A DNA stretch of 64,000 nt from Bosea sp. AS-1 (lineage in GTDB: Bacteria > Pseudomonadota > Alphaproteobacteria > Rhizobiales > Beijerinckiaceae): assembly GCF_002220095.1 (NCBI RefSeq), contig NZ_CP022372.1, forward strand, positions 3,320,501-3,384,500, read 5' to 3'. The notes beneath the pieces were generated by a model. The model worked only from the letters and a program-made list of their open reading frames with translations, did no database searches and was not told the origin of the DNA. Of this stretch, positions 8,526 through 17,465 are shown in pieces; position 1 is the first letter of the stretch; each line of letters starts with the position of its first letter. The translations under genes were made by a program, and so were the position numbers.

Positions 8526-9256
8526 CCGATCATACCGTGACATTGACGCAGGCCGAGCGCGCGCGGGTCTCGACCAACCAGCGGCCCAAGGACGCCGCGA
8601 CGATGCTGATCATCGATCGCACCAGCGCCCGGCCGAAGGTTCTGATGGGCAAGCGCCATGAGAGCCACAAGTTCATGCCGGGCAAATACGTTTTCCCCGG
8701 GGGGCGGCTCGACGACGGCGACCGGCGCATGGTGGCGACCGGCGCCCTCCCGCAGATTTGCGAGGACAGGCTGCTCAAGCGGGCTGTGCGGCCCAGCATC
8801 GGCAAGGCGCGCGCGCTGGCGCTGGCAGCGATTCGCGAGACCTTCGAGGAAACCGGGCTGCTCTTCGGCACGGGCGAATTCGGCGCGCCCGAGATCGCCC
8901 CCGAGGGCAGCTGGAGCGACTTCGCCCGGCACGGTATCTTCCCGGATCTCTCCACCATCACCTTCGTCGCCCGCGCGATCACGCCGCCGCGCCGGCCGAA
9001 ACGCTTCGACACGCGCTTCTTCACCATCGACGCTTCGGCGCTCGCCAAGAAGATCGACGGCGTCACCGGGCCGGATTCGGAGCTGACCGACCTCGTTTGG
9101 GTCGATTTCGACGAGGCGAAGGAGCTCGACCTGCCGACGATCACCAAGGTCATCATCCAGGAGGTCGAAGCCCGGATCGCTGGCGGCTTCGCGCCTTATC
9201 TGCCGGTACCCTTCTATTGGGAGAAGCGTGGCAGCTTCGTGCGCGAGGAACTCTGA
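8522..9256 (+). CDS. NUDIX hydrolase
   Basis: A 244-aa NUDIX-superfamily pyrophosphohydrolase acting on nucleoside-diphosphate-linked compounds; the substrate is not predictable. The N-terminal beta strands include LIIDRTSARPKVLMGKRHE and KYVFPGGRLD, and the Nudix helix core is AIRETFEETGLL near residue 105 with the metal-binding Glu residues. A 25-residue insertion before the helix is longer than in MutT and matches the YfcD/CoA-type larger members. The ATG at 8522 overlaps the DUF983 stop. It is the last gene of the rnr operon. Confidence 0.88.
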   Translation: MTDHTVTLTQAERARVSTNQRPKDAATMLIIDRTSARPKVLMGKRHESHKFMPGKYVFPGGRLDDGDRRMVATGALPQICEDRLLKRAVRPSIGKARALALAAIRETFEETGLLFGTGEFGAPEIAPEGSWSDFARHGIFPDLSTITFVARAITPPRRPKRFDTRFFTIDASALAKKIDGVTGPDSELTDLVWVDFDEAKELDLPTITKVIIQEVEARIAGGFAPYLPVPFYWEKRGSFVREEL

Positions 9257-9300
9257 GGCGGTCGAGGGATGCGTCGGTCTCCCGGGCGGCGCTATTCTTC

Positions 9301-9329
9301 CTTGACTTCGCCGGCCCTTTGCGGCATCT
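9301..9329 (+). promoter_or_regulatory. Possible promoter of rpmG
   Basis: CTTGAC at 9301 followed 17 bases later by GCATCT. The -35 is the alphaproteobacterial consensus; the -10 is weak. It lies about 85 bases before the rpmG ATG and just after the NUDIX stop. Confidence 0.4.
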
Positions 9330-9413
9330 CCCGCGCTGACGGTTTGCCGGGCCACCCCGGCCATTTTCTTTTCTGAGGGTCCGCCAAGGCCCGCATGGTT
9401 CGAGGATAAGCCC

Positions 9414-9581
9414 ATGGCCAAGGCCGTGACGATCAAGATCAAGCTGCTTTCGACCGCCGACACCGGCTTCTTCTACGTGACGAAGAAGAACTCGCGCACG
9501 ATGACCGAGAAGATGACGAAGAAGAAGTACGACCCGGTCGCGCGCAAGCACGTCGAGTTCAAGGAAACCAAGATCAAGTAA
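9414..9581 (+). CDS. rpmG: 50S ribosomal protein L33
   Basis: The 55-aa L33 protein of the large ribosomal subunit begins [20 protein letters not shown] and ends VEFKETKIK. Length and sequence match proteobacterial L33. The Cys pairs seen in zinc-binding L33 paralogues are absent, so this is the zinc-free form and would be independent of zinc supply. It has its own possible promoter and a strong terminator, so it is likely monocistronic. Confidence 0.97.
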   Translation: MAKAVTIKIKLLSTADTGFFYVTKKNSRTMTEKMTKKKYDPVARKHVEFKETKIK

Positions 9582-9615
9582 GCCAAAGCGGCCTGACCAC
9601 TTGGTTTTGCTTCTG

Positions 9616-9645
9616 AAAAAACCGCCCCTAACGGGGCGGTTTTTT
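9616..9645 (+). terminator. Rho-independent terminator of rpmG
   Basis: AAAAAACCGCCCC pairs with GGGGCGGTTTTTT around a TAAC loop. Because both arms carry A or T runs, the element can act in both directions. Confidence 0.95.
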
Positions 9646-9751
9646 CGTTTGGGTCACGGCACGTCCCTGCATCATCGGCCGAGGATGTAGGCCTTTCAAG
9701 CCAGCAGGCTCAGGAAGCGCGCCAGAATCCTATGCGCGGGCTTGGCGATCA

Positions 9752-9919
9752 TTACCCGAACCGCTTGATTTCCATCATGACTGCGATTGCCGCAATCCAG
9801 GCCATTGCCAGAAGTGCGGTCCCGCCGTGCCCGGCCAGCGCCCTCCGCCAACGAGGCAAATGGGCGCGGCGCGCCCCTTCCGCGGCGTCCTCGCCGCCGA
9901 CTTGGTCCGAATGGCTCAT
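9752..9919 (-). CDS. Small single-helix membrane protein, hypothetical
   Basis: A 55-aa frame beginning MSHSDQVGGEDAAEG, with basic PRWRRALAGH and then one hydrophobic helix (TALLAMAWIAAIAVMM) near the C terminus. A GGGGGGA stretch about 8 bases upstream of the ATG can serve as ribosome binding site. The acidic N-terminus, positive charges and helix give a plausible N-in membrane topology. No family is recognised; the coding call rests on start signals and composition only. Confidence 0.45.
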   Translation of the reverse strand: MSHSDQVGGEDAAEGARRAHLPRWRRALAGHGGTALLAMAWIAAIAVMMEIKRFG

Positions 9920-10292
9920 CGCGCTATCCCCCCGGCACTCGCTTATTCGAGCGCTGCGAAGAACGGTGCGCAATCCGAAGGTAAGAGCTGTCCCGGCTTT
10001 CCACAGGCTGTCGCGACACCGTCACAACAGGCGAAATGCTCTCAGCGCGCCAATCTAGCGCAGACCCACACTCCGGCTGGGTATCTGAGCTTCGCTTATC
10101 CCGGTCGTCCGCTTGGACATTTCCCGGACGCGGACGGCTGTCAGGCATTTTCGCCGCATCATGTCATTTGACGACGCAAGATTATTGGATCTGGGGATCA
10201 TGGGGGCGGGATCTGGCCCTGCCCTTGCATCAGCCTATTGGGCTGGCCCGGTCGGACGCCGCTCCGGCCGGGTCTCTCATCAGGGATGCGCC
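9920..10292. other. Non-coding stretch of about 370 bases
   Basis: I see no convincing gene, terminator or promoter here. Open frames cross it in several directions but lack ribosome binding sites and protein-like composition. It lies between two divergent small membrane-protein genes and would have to contain their promoters. Confidence 0.4.
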
Positions 10293-10409
10293 ATGGACCG
10301 GATCAAGCAGATCCTTCTGCCGCCGCTCTTTCTGTCGCTCGCCGCGATCGTGACTGCGGCATGGCTTGGCCTTATCGGCTATGCCGCCTGGCAGGCGCTA
10401 TTCGGATAG
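10293..10409 (+). CDS. Very small membrane protein (38 aa), hypothetical
   Basis: It begins MDRIKQILLPPLFLSL and is essentially one transmembrane helix through to the C-terminal QALFG. An AGGGA stretch lies about 8 bases before the ATG. It is shorter than most annotated genes and no family is recognised. The strongly hydrophobic composition with a basic N-terminus supports a real membrane peptide. Confidence 0.45.
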   Translation: MDRIKQILLPPLFLSLAAIVTAAWLGLIGYAAWQALFG

Positions 10410-10616
10410 CACCGTCGCACGAGCAGCGGGCTCGATGAGGGTACTAGATTGCGGTCGATGGATCCGCGGCGTGTTCCGGATGGCCCGCCGCGCCTCGAGC
10501 ATCGGACCCGCCTCATCCCGCACGCAGTACCGCAGCCCACCGGGGCAGCTTTTGCGTTCTCCTTGCCGAACCAGAGAGAACCGGCCCGCCGGGGCCGGTG
10601 CCAGGCACCTACCGAC

Positions 10617-10832
10617 TCACTCCTCGGAAGTCGGGTAGCTCTCGCGCTCGTAATGCCGCTCGACCCGCTTCTGCCGGTCGCGATCGGCGGTCATGACGCA
10701 ATTCGCGAAGGCGTCGGTCCCCCGCTGGAAGCCGTAGGCATCGCAGCGCGAGCGGTCCTCGACAATCGGCTCCTGCGTGCCTGCGCAGGCACCGAGCGTA
10801 AGAGCGAGGGCGGATGCAGCAAGAATCCTCAT
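10617..10832 (-). CDS. Small lipoprotein, hypothetical
   Basis: This 71-aa protein has a type II signal peptide: MRILAASALALTLGACAG, with lipobox LGAC giving Cys16 as the lipidated residue. The mature part is short, charged and has two further Cys (SRCDAYGF and FANCVMTADRDRQ). The pattern resembles small envelope lipoproteins common in Hyphomicrobiales. Function unknown; outer-membrane or periplasmic location is inferred from the lipobox. The short RDRQKRVERHYERE stretch may be a coil. Confidence 0.7.
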   Translation of the reverse strand: MRILAASALALTLGACAGTQEPIVEDRSRCDAYGFQRGTDAFANCVMTADRDRQKRVERHYERESYPTSEE

Positions 10833-11085
10833 GCCGCTCAGAATCGTCGGATGGCGGTGGCGAATTTAGGGCCGCAGTCCGGCACCGATAAGGAGGATCA
10901 CATCGGACCTCGTGGCCCGGTCTCCACCCGAGACCTCGCGCCATGCCGCACAGGCGGCAGAAATACGGACTTTGATGCAACTTTCGTCGAGTCCTGTTGT
11001 TCTGCCATAACAGGCATTATCTGTTGGAGCGCCCCGATCTCGGGCGAATGCGGCAGGTTGGCCTTTTCCGAATGCCGCTCACGGA

Positions 11086-11298
11086 GTGGTTTCCTTGACG
11101 AACCAAGCGGATGGAAAAGCGCCGCATAAGCCGAGCGGCCTGACACGGCGCTTGCTGAAGCTGCTCGTCGAAATCGATTCCTCGCGCTTTCTGAGCAGGA
11201 GGGTCGCGGCGGCGTTCGGGCTGGTCTGCCTGCTCGGCGGGTTCGCGGCGGCGGGTTATTGGCTGCCCGCCCTGGTCCACCACTATTTCCCGCGCTAA
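11086..11298 (+). CDS. Small single-helix membrane protein, hypothetical
   Basis: A 70-aa frame with GTG at 11086; a TTG at 11095 is an alternative. The basic N-terminal half contains TRRLLKLLVEIDSSRFLSRR, and one transmembrane helix (AAAFGLVCLLGGFAAAGYWL) lies near residues 41-60. The protein ends VHHYFPR. No family is recognised. It is the fourth small membrane or lipoprotein gene in 1.6 kb. Confidence 0.5.
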   Translation: MVSLTNQADGKAPHKPSGLTRRLLKLLVEIDSSRFLSRRVAAAFGLVCLLGGFAAAGYWLPALVHHYFPR

Positions 11299-11682
11299 TC
11301 CATCGTCCCGGGCAGTCGAACGCCGTTCTTGGGAAGTCGATCCTGGAGGATCGCCGGGAGGTGGTGGCCGGCCGGCGGCGGCTCTGAGGAGGCCAGAATT
11401 CCGCTACCGACCGGCCGAGCCCTTCGGTTACCCAGGAGATGCGGCGGACCTGAGCTCCCGAGGGGCATTACCGTGCAGCACCGTGGCTGCGTTGCGGAAA
11501 CCCTGACAATTAGACCGAAACGAATCAATCGAATACGACCGATTCACCATTCTTCATCGTTTCTTAACCTTACCGGCTAAGCTTAAGCTTGAAGCTACGT
11601 TCCATGACTCAACGTTAGATTCGTTGAATCACTGCAGCAGTTTAGCGAAATCTCTTCACCTGCCAGATGAGAAAACGACGCT
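11299..11682. other. Non-coding stretch of about 380 bases, AT-richer at its right end
   Basis: No gene is supported between the small membrane protein and the 3' end of pleD. The part from 11510 to 11650 is clearly AT-richer than its surroundings. It contains an inverted repeat, TCAACG and CGTTGA separated by 7 bases (11609-11627), and an overlapping GATTC-GTT-GAATC (11618-11630). Either could be a weak hairpin or protein site; neither has a T-run. Confidence 0.4.
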
Positions 11683-13059
11683 TCAGGCGGCGTTGGCGGC
11701 AATGACGCGGTTGCGGCCCTCGGCCTTGGCCCGGTAGAGCGCATCGTCGGCGCGCTTCATGATGTCGGCGGAAGAGGCATCACCCGCCCTGCGGCTAGCC
11801 ACGCCGATCGAGACCGTGACCGGAATCTCGCGGCTACTGCCATAGATGGCGAAGGCTGCCGTCTCGACGCGCTCGCGAATCCGCTCCGCCACGACATAGG
11901 CCGCCTTCGGGCCGGTATCGGGCAGCACCACCACGACCTCCTCGCCGCCCATGCGCGCGACGAGATCGATGCCGCGCGTGCAGGCGCGCACCCGATCAGC
12001 AAACTCCTTCAGCACCTCGTCGCCGGCATCGTGGCCCCAGCTGTCGTTGACGGCCTTGAAGTGATCGACATCGAGCACGAGCACCGAGAGTGCGCGGGCC
12101 CGCAAGGCGGATTCGTCGAACATCGCGGCCAGCCGCGTATCCATGAAGCGCCGGTTGTGCAGCCCGGTGAGCTGGTCCAGCACCGCCATTTCCATGGAGG
12201 ACTGCAGGCTGTCGCGCAGGCGGTCGGTAAAGCGCTTGCGGCGAACCTGCGTGCGCACGCGGGCGAGCAGCTCGTTGCGGTCGATCGGGCGGATCAGAAA
12301 ATCATGCGCGCCGATCTCGAGCCCCCGCAGGATGCGGGCGCGATTCTCGGCCTCCCCCATCAGAAGCACGGAAATGTCGCGCGTCCGGTCGAGCGAGCGC
12401 AGCTGGCTGCACAGGCGCAGGCCGTCCTGCTCCTGCAGATCGAGGCTGATGAGGACACTGTCGAACTCGCCTTCCGTCGCGCGCAACACGGCCTGCTGCG
12501 CGTCGGTCTCGACCTCGACCAGATGGAAGGCCGACAGCGCACTCTGGAGACGATCGGCGACCGAAGGGCGGTCCTCCACCAGCAGGACACGGCCGTTGAG
12601 ACCGGTCTCTGCGGCGGCCACCGCCAGCGGGTCGGCGATGCCGAGGCGGCGCGAGGCGATGGCGCGGTTGCGCAATTCCTCGGTCATCGCCTTGAGGCGC
12701 GAAAGGCTGCGGACCCGGGCGAAAAGCGCGGCATCGTCGAGCGGCTTGGTCAGGAAGTCGTCGGCGCCGGCATCGAGCCCCTGCAGCCGGTCGCGCGGCT
12801 GGTCGAGCGCAGTGACGATCACCACCGGGATGTGGGCGGTCGCCGGCATGCTCTTCAGCCGGCGGCAGACCTCGAAGCCGTTCATGCCCGGCATCATCAC
12901 GTCGAGCAGAACAATATCCGGCTCGCCGCGCTCGCAGATCGCCAGCGCGTCGGGTCCGTTCGCCGCGGTCAGCACCTCGAAGTACTCAGCCGAAAGCTTG
13001 GCTTCCAGCAGCTTGAGATTGGCGGGAACGTCGTCGACGACGAGGACGCGAGCGGACAT
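11683..13059 (-). CDS. pleD: PleD-type diguanylate cyclase response regulator (REC-REC-GGDEF)
   Basis: A 458-aa protein with two receiver domains and a GGDEF domain, which makes cyclic di-GMP and in Caulobacter times the swarmer-to-stalked change. The first REC carries the phosphoacceptor in PDIVLLDVMMPGMNG (Asp near 53). The second REC reads FDSVLISLDLQEQDG and looks degenerate, as in PleD. The cyclase domain has the inhibitory RxxD site (RGID) and the active-site motif GGEEV near residue 370 instead of the usual GGEEF. It lies 15 bases downstream of divK in the classical divK-pleD order. Confidence 0.94.
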   Translation of the reverse strand: MSARVLVVDDVPANLKLLEAKLSAEYFEVLTAANGPDALAICERGEPDIVLLDVMMPGMNGFEVCRRLKSMPATAHIPVVIVTALDQPRDRLQGLDAGADDFLTKPLDDAALFARVRSLSRLKAMTEELRNRAIASRRLGIADPLAVAAAETGLNGRVLLVEDRPSVADRLQSALSAFHLVEVETDAQQAVLRATEGEFDSVLISLDLQEQDGLRLCSQLRSLDRTRDISVLLMGEAENRARILRGLEIGAHDFLIRPIDRNELLARVRTQVRRKRFTDRLRDSLQSSMEMAVLDQLTGLHNRRFMDTRLAAMFDESALRARALSVLVLDVDHFKAVNDSWGHDAGDEVLKEFADRVRACTRGIDLVARMGGEEVVVVLPDTGPKAAYVVAERIRERVETAAFAIYGSSREIPVTVSIGVASRRAGDASSADIMKRADDALYRAKAEGRNRVIAANAA

Positions 13060-13074
13060 CGGAAGGCTTTCGGC

Positions 13075-13443
13075 TCAGGCGGCGCCGGCGTAGGCGCGGA
13101 CCGTCTCCAGGAATTTCGCGACCGAGATCGGCTTCGAGAGATAAGCCTCGCAGCCCCCTTCGCGGATGCGCTCCTCATCGCCCTTCATAGCGAAAGCCGT
13201 GACCGCGATGACGGGAATGGCCTTGAGGTCGTCATCCTCCTTGATCCATTTCGTGACCTCCAGCCCGGAGACCTCCGGAAGCTGGATATCCATCAGGATC
13301 AGGTCGGGATGATGGGTGCGGGCGAGCTCGATGGCCTCGATCCCGTCCGCCGTCTTGAGCGTGGCGTAGCCATGCGCCTCAAGCAGGTCGTTGAAGAGCT
13401 TCATGTTGAGCTCGTTGTCCTCGACGATCAGAACCGTCTTCAT
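13075..13443 (-). CDS. divK: Single-domain response regulator DivK
   Basis: A 122-aa receiver-only protein starting [20 protein letters not shown], with phosphoacceptor Asp in [15 protein letters not shown] and the switch Lys in YLSKPISV. DivK is phosphorylated by PleC/DivJ-type kinases and signals through DivL to CtrA, linking cell polarity to the cell cycle. The second ATG was taken because the conserved protein starts there; five more in-frame codons lie upstream. It is the first gene of the divK-pleD operon and is divergent from DUF3572. Confidence 0.94.
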   Translation of the reverse strand: MKTVLIVEDNELNMKLFNDLLEAHGYATLKTADGIEAIELARTHHPDLILMDIQLPEVSGLEVTKWIKEDDDLKAIPVIAVTAFAMKGDEERIREGGCEAYLSKPISVAKFLETVRAYAGAA

Positions 13444-13574
13444 TCGGCCGCCCTTCATTCTGCGCCGCCGAAAATCCGATGGAAGCGGACCTCGGCCTGG
13501 CGGCTTCGTTCTGGGATTGTGCTAGCATGCCAGCAGTTGACGAAACGCAAATCGAATACGCGACAAGGGCCCCG

Positions 13575-13871
13575 ATGGCACCGCGACAGAGCTTCCACGA
13601 CGCTGAAACGCTGGCGGTCCAGGCGCTGGGCTTCCTGGCCTCCGAGCCCGAGCGAATCGGGCCTTTCCTGGCCGCGACCGGGCTCGATCCTGCCAATCTG
13701 CGCGCCGCCGCCGGCGAGCCGGGCTTTCTCGCCGCCGTGCTCGATCATATCGGATCGAGCGATTCGCTCCTGCTCGAATTTGCCGGAAATTTAAGGCTGA
13801 ATCCCGAAATCGTCGCCGAGGCGCGCCGCCGGCTCACCGGCGAGGCACCTGGTCCCGGCGACTTCTCCTGA
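13575..13871 (+). CDS. DUF3572 family protein
   Basis: A 98-aa small helical cytoplasmic protein with the DUF3572 pattern: ETLAVQALGFLASEPERIGPFL, then LDPANLR and FLAAVLDHI. The family is nearly confined to alphaproteobacteria, and I know of no function. The ATG at 13575 has an AAGGG ribosome binding site 6 bases away and gives the usual family length; in-frame starts also exist at 13479 and 13527. It lies 18 bases before dinB, so co-transcription is likely. Confidence 0.82.
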   Translation: MAPRQSFHDAETLAVQALGFLASEPERIGPFLAATGLDPANLRAAAGEPGFLAAVLDHIGSSDSLLLEFAGNLRLNPEIVAEARRRLTGEAPGPGDFS

Positions 13872-13889
13872 GCGAGCGGAGCCCCGCGC

Positions 13890-15218
13890 GTGCGCAGCCT
13901 GTGCCGCGACTGCCTGAGCGACCACGAGGCCACCGGCCCCCTAAGGCGCTGCCCAGCCTGCGGCTCGCCGCGGCTGATCTGCCATGCTGAGCGCGATACG
14001 CTCAGCCTCGCCCATATCGACTGCGACGCCTTCTACGCCACCATCGAGAAGCGCGACGACCCGAGCCTGCAGGACAAGCCGGTGATCGTCGGCGGCGGCA
14101 AGCGCGGCGTGGTCTCGACCTGCTGCTACATCGCCCGCACCTATGGCGTGCGCTCGGCCATGCCGATGTTCAAGGCGCTGAAGGCGTGCCCGGAAGCGGT
14201 CGTCGTCAAACCGAACATGTCGAAATACGTCACGGTCGGCCGCGAGGTCCGGCAGATGATGCGGGAGCTGACGCCGCTGGTCGAGCCGCTGTCGATCGAC
14301 GAGGCCTTCCTCGACCTGTCGGGCACCGAGCGGCTGCACCATGCCAGCCCGGCCGCCACACTGGCGCGTTTCGCCAGGCGCGTCGAGGATGCGCTCGGGA
14401 TCACCGTTTCGGTCGGGCTCTCCTATGCGAAGTTCCTCGCCAAGGTCGCCTCCGATCTCGACAAGCCGCGCGGCTTCTCGATCATCGGGCGTGGGGAGGC
14501 GGTCGCCTTCCTCGCCGACAAGCCGGTCGGCCTTATTCCCGGCATGGGGCCGGCGAGCGTCGCCCGATTGGCCGAAGGCGGCTTCAAATTGATCGGCGAT
14601 CTGCGCGAGGCGCCGATCGACAAGCTCTTCCGCCTTGCCGGCAAGGATGGCCCGCGGCTGAAGAACCTCGCCAATGGCATCGATCCGCGGCAAGTCACGC
14701 CGGAACGCGAAACCAAGAGCGTCTCCAGCGAGACGACGCTGGACGTCGACCTCTCGGCTTTCGAGGAGCTGGAGCCGATTCTGTGGCGGCTCTGCGAGAA
14801 GACTTCGAAACGGCTGAAAGCCCAGGAGCTTGCGGGGAGAACCATCACCCTGAAACTCAAGACCTCGGATTTCCAGATCGTCACCCGCGCCGCGCGCCTG
14901 CCGGAGCCGACGCAGCTTGCCGCCCGGCTCTTCGCCGCCGGGCGCGACCTGCTGAAACGGGAATGCAAGGGGCCACGCTACCGGCTGATCGGCATCGGCG
15001 CGAGCGACTTCAGCCCCCCCGTCGAAGCCGACCATGGCGACCTCGCCGACACGATCACGCCGCGGCTCAAGGCGATGGAGGGCGCACTCGACGCGTTGCG
15101 CGCCCGCTTCGGCGATGAAGCCATCGGCCGTGGCCTCAGCCTCCGGCTGCCGCAGCGGCGTGCGGCCGAACCCGCTATTTCGCGCAAGTCTCCTGAGGAA
15201 GAAGATCCAGACGCGTGA
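13890..15218 (+). CDS. dinB: DNA polymerase IV (Y-family) with N-terminal zinc ribbon
   Basis: A 442-aa error-prone translesion polymerase. Palm-domain motifs are [17 protein letters not shown] (near residue 42) and SIDEAFLDL with the catalytic Asp-Glu; the HhH and little-finger regions follow. Ahead of the polymerase is an extra segment with Cys5, Cys8, Cys21 and Cys24 (CRDC and CPAC), a probable zinc ribbon absent from E. coli Pol IV but familiar in Hyphomicrobiales. Translation starts at a GTG. No GTTC-N7-GTTC LexA box is visible upstream. The last 44 bases overlap the convergent eipB gene. Confidence 0.93.
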   Translation: MRSLCRDCLSDHEATGPLRRCPACGSPRLICHAERDTLSLAHIDCDAFYATIEKRDDPSLQDKPVIVGGGKRGVVSTCCYIARTYGVRSAMPMFKALKACPEAVVVKPNMSKYVTVGREVRQMMRELTPLVEPLSIDEAFLDLSGTERLHHASPAATLARFARRVEDALGITVSVGLSYAKFLAKVASDLDKPRGFSIIGRGEAVAFLADKPVGLIPGMGPASVARLAEGGFKLIGDLREAPIDKLFRLAGKDGPRLKNLANGIDPRQVTPERETKSVSSETTLDVDLSAFEELEPILWRLCEKTSKRLKAQELAGRTITLKLKTSDFQIVTRAARLPEPTQLAARLFAAGRDLLKRECKGPRYRLIGIGASDFSPPVEADHGDLADTITPRLKAMEGALDALRARFGDEAIGRGLSLRLPQRRAAEPAISRKSPEEEDPDA

Positions 15219-16023
15219 GCGTTCCGGTCAGCGCGAAGCTGCCGTAGTCGAGCCGGATCGCGCCGGTGACGCCGTTCTCGTAGAGTTCGAAGGAGATGGT
15301 GTAGGACGGCGTCGACTGGTCCGTGCCGACCTTGTAGTAGGAGATCGAGACCGGCCAGCGGGCGATCTTCTCGAATTCCGGACGCTGCAGCGGCTTCTCG
15401 GACGGCTCGGCCTCGATGCGCTTCCCGATGATCGAAAGCGTGTCGTAGACCTCCTTGCCACTGTTCGCACCGTCATAGAGCCGCACGCTCAGCGTGGACT
15501 TGCCGGCGCGCGCTGCCTGGATCACGGCCTTCATCTGCGCATTCGGGAACAGCGCGTCGTTTGCCTCGCGGTAGACCTCGGTCTTCGGCTGGCGCAGCTT
15601 GACCTCGTAGCCGCCCGCAGCCTTCTCGGCCGTACCATCGACCGTCTCGGGCTTGGCATTGCCGGAGGAGCTTTCGGTCTTGAAGCGATAGCTCGCCCCG
15701 TCGCCGGCCTCGAAGCTGGTGGTGCGGGCGTCGATGACGCGCGCCCCCGCCTCCGTGCCGAGCTGCGTCACCTGGCGGAAGGAGAGCGCATAGCCCTCGC
15801 AGGCGTCGCCGGTGAATTCGAAGGCGATGCGGCCCTTGGCCGTTTCGATGTTGCCCGAGGGCTTGTTGCCGTCGAGCACGAGGTCGTAGACGGCGCGATG
15901 CGGCGCCAGCACCACCCTGTCGGCCGCCTTGTCCTGTGCGGCGTTCTGGGCTTGCGCCCCGCCCGCCAGCAGCAGCGCCGCCACACAAACCCGCCCCGCA
16001 AGGCCGAACCGTCTTCCGTTCAT
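15175..16023 (-). CDS. eipB: EipB-type periplasmic envelope-integrity protein (DUF1849)
   Basis: A 282-aa secreted protein with a Sec signal ([17 protein letters not shown]). The mature part has the DUF1849 pattern: [11 protein letters not shown], then [19 protein letters not shown] and a C-terminal [19 protein letters not shown]. The Cys in DACEG and the one four residues from the end fit the conserved EipB disulfide. In Brucella EipB is a beta-spiral protein needed for envelope stress resistance; the same role here is inference. On the minus strand TTTGCG-N17-CTAGAT just upstream is a possible promoter. The 3' end overlaps dinB antisense by 44 bases. Confidence 0.87.
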   Translation of the reverse strand: MNGRRFGLAGRVCVAALLLAGGAQAQNAAQDKAADRVVLAPHRAVYDLVLDGNKPSGNIETAKGRIAFEFTGDACEGYALSFRQVTQLGTEAGARVIDARTTSFEAGDGASYRFKTESSSGNAKPETVDGTAEKAAGGYEVKLRQPKTEVYREANDALFPNAQMKAVIQAARAGKSTLSVRLYDGANSGKEVYDTLSIIGKRIEAEPSEKPLQRPEFEKIARWPVSISYYKVGTDQSTPSYTISFELYENGVTGAIRLDYGSFALTGTLTRLDLLPQETCAK

Positions 16024-16212
16024 GTCGTCGCTTGTCCGCTTCTCGTTCGCGAAATCTAGGTGCATCGCCGCAATGGCGCAAACATGGCGAAATGCCCCAG
16101 CCCGTGCGCTTTGACGGACCTGCCCGCGCCGCATGCCGCGACGCTTGCGGCCTGTCCGGCCATCAGCCATGAAAGACTGCCCGTGGGGCACAGTCAGATG
16201 GAGCCAGGACCC

Positions 16213-16686
16213 ATGAACGCCGTCGACAGAAAGCTCGCCGAACTCGGCATCATCCTCCCGACGCCGGCGGCCCCGATCGCCAACTACGTGCCCTACGTCA
16301 TCACCGGCAACCTGCTGGTGATCTCCGGCCAGATCTGCTTCGGCCACGACGGCAAGCTCTCAGACAAGCACAAGGGCAAGCTCGGCGGCGAGATCTTCAA
16401 CGAGGCGGGGCTGGAAGCCGCGCGCCTCTGCGCAATCAACGTGCTCGCCCAGGCCAAGGCTGCGCTCAATGGCGATCTCGGCCGGATCGTGCGCTGCGTG
16501 CGCCTCGGCGGCTTCATCAACGCCACGCCGCATTTCGCCGCGCTGCCCGCGATCATGAACGGCGCGTCCGACCTGATGGTCGAGGTTCTGGGCGACAAGG
16601 GCCGCCATGCCCGCTCGACCATCGGCGTGGCCGAGCTGCCGGCCGATGCCGCGGTCGAGGTCGAAGCCATGTTCGAGATCGCCTGA
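16213..16686 (+). CDS. RidA/YjgF/Rid family protein
   Basis: A 157-aa member of the Rid superfamily, whose archetype hydrolyses reactive enamine/imine intermediates such as 2-aminoacrylate. It starts MNAVDRKLAELGIILP and contains YVITGNLLVISGQICF near residue 32 and VRCVRLGGFINATPHF near residue 95. It is longer than the 128-aa RidA core and belongs to the YjgF-like subgroup often called endoribonuclease L-PSP-like. The catalytic Arg position of RidA is not certain here, so the hydrolase activity is not assured. Its TGA overlaps the ATG of the next gene by one base. Confidence 0.88.
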   Translation: MNAVDRKLAELGIILPTPAAPIANYVPYVITGNLLVISGQICFGHDGKLSDKHKGKLGGEIFNEAGLEAARLCAINVLAQAKAALNGDLGRIVRCVRLGGFINATPHFAALPAIMNGASDLMVEVLGDKGRHARSTIGVAELPADAAVEVEAMFEIA

Positions 16687-17465
16687 TGAGCACAGGCTCT
16701 GCGAAAGACGCCGGCCGGCCGGATCTCGGCTGGCTGGTGACGAAGCCGATCGCGCATCGTGGCCTGCACGATCTCGCTGCCGGCGTGATCGAGAACAGCC
16801 CCTCGGCGGCAAAGGCCGCCATCGCCGGCGGCTTCGGCATCGAGTGCGACGTGCAGCTCACCGCTGACGGCGAGGCGGTCGTGTTCCACGATTTCGTGCT
16901 CGACCGGCTGACGGCCGAGACCGGCCCCGTCGTGGCGAAGACAGCCGCCGAGCTTGGCCGGATCACGCTCAAGGGATCGAACGACCCGATCCTGACGCTC
17001 TCCGCCTTCCTCGACCTGATCGACGGGCGCGTGCCCCTCGTCATCGAGATCAAGAGCCGCTTCGACGGCAATCTCGCCCTGACGAAGCGGACGGTCGAGG
17101 TGCTGGCCGGCCATGCGGGCCAGCCAATCGTGATCAAATCCTTCGATCCCGAGATCGTGACCGCGCTGCGCACGCTGGCGCCCCAGATCCCCCGCGGAAT
17201 CGTCGCGATGAATGCCTATGATTATGGCGATTACGACAAGCTCTCGCCCGAACGGAAGCATGCACTCGCGAATCTGCTGCACTTCACCGAAAGCCGGCCG
17301 GACTTCCTCTCCTGGAAGGTCACGGATCTCGAAAGCGCCGCGCCCTATCTTTGCCGGAACGTCATCGGGATGCCGCTGATGAGCTGGACGGTGCGCACGC
17401 CGGAGGAGCGGCAGCGCGCGGCGCGCTTCGCCGACCAGATGGTGTTCGAGGGCTTCCGTCCTTGA
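16686..17465 (+). CDS. Glycerophosphodiester phosphodiesterase family protein
   Basis: A 259-aa TIM-barrel GDPD enzyme that hydrolyses glycerophosphodiesters to glycerol 3-phosphate and alcohols. The active-site pattern is complete: PIAHRGLHD near residue 25, ENSPSAAKAAI, GIECDVQLTADGEAVVFHD with the metal ligands and second catalytic His, then VIEIKSRF. There is no signal peptide, so it is cytoplasmic and UgpQ-like. It is translationally coupled to the Rid gene upstream, and the following GNAT-like gene overlaps its stop. Confidence 0.9.
   Translation: MSTGSAKDAGRPDLGWLVTKPIAHRGLHDLAAGVIENSPSAAKAAIAGGFGIECDVQLTADGEAVVFHDFVLDRLTAETGPVVAKTAAELGRITLKGSNDPILTLSAFLDLIDGRVPLVIEIKSRFDGNLALTKRTVEVLAGHAGQPIVIKSFDPEIVTALRTLAPQIPRGIVAMNAYDYGDYDKLSPERKHALANLLHFTESRPDFLSWKVTDLESAAPYLCRNVIGMPLMSWTVRTPEERQRAARFADQMVFEGFRP

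Noticed and set aside
9732..10058. 108-codon plus-strand frame
   Set aside because: Basic, Arg/Ser-rich translation without start signal; the minus-strand frame in the same place looks more like a real membrane protein.
12031..13794. 587-codon plus-strand frame opposite pleD and divK
   Set aside because: Runs through three real genes with no start signal; composition is that of an antisense frame.
13872..13889. LexA box before dinB
   Set aside because: No GTTC-N7-GTTC or GAAC-N7-GAAC in the 18-base gap or immediately upstream.
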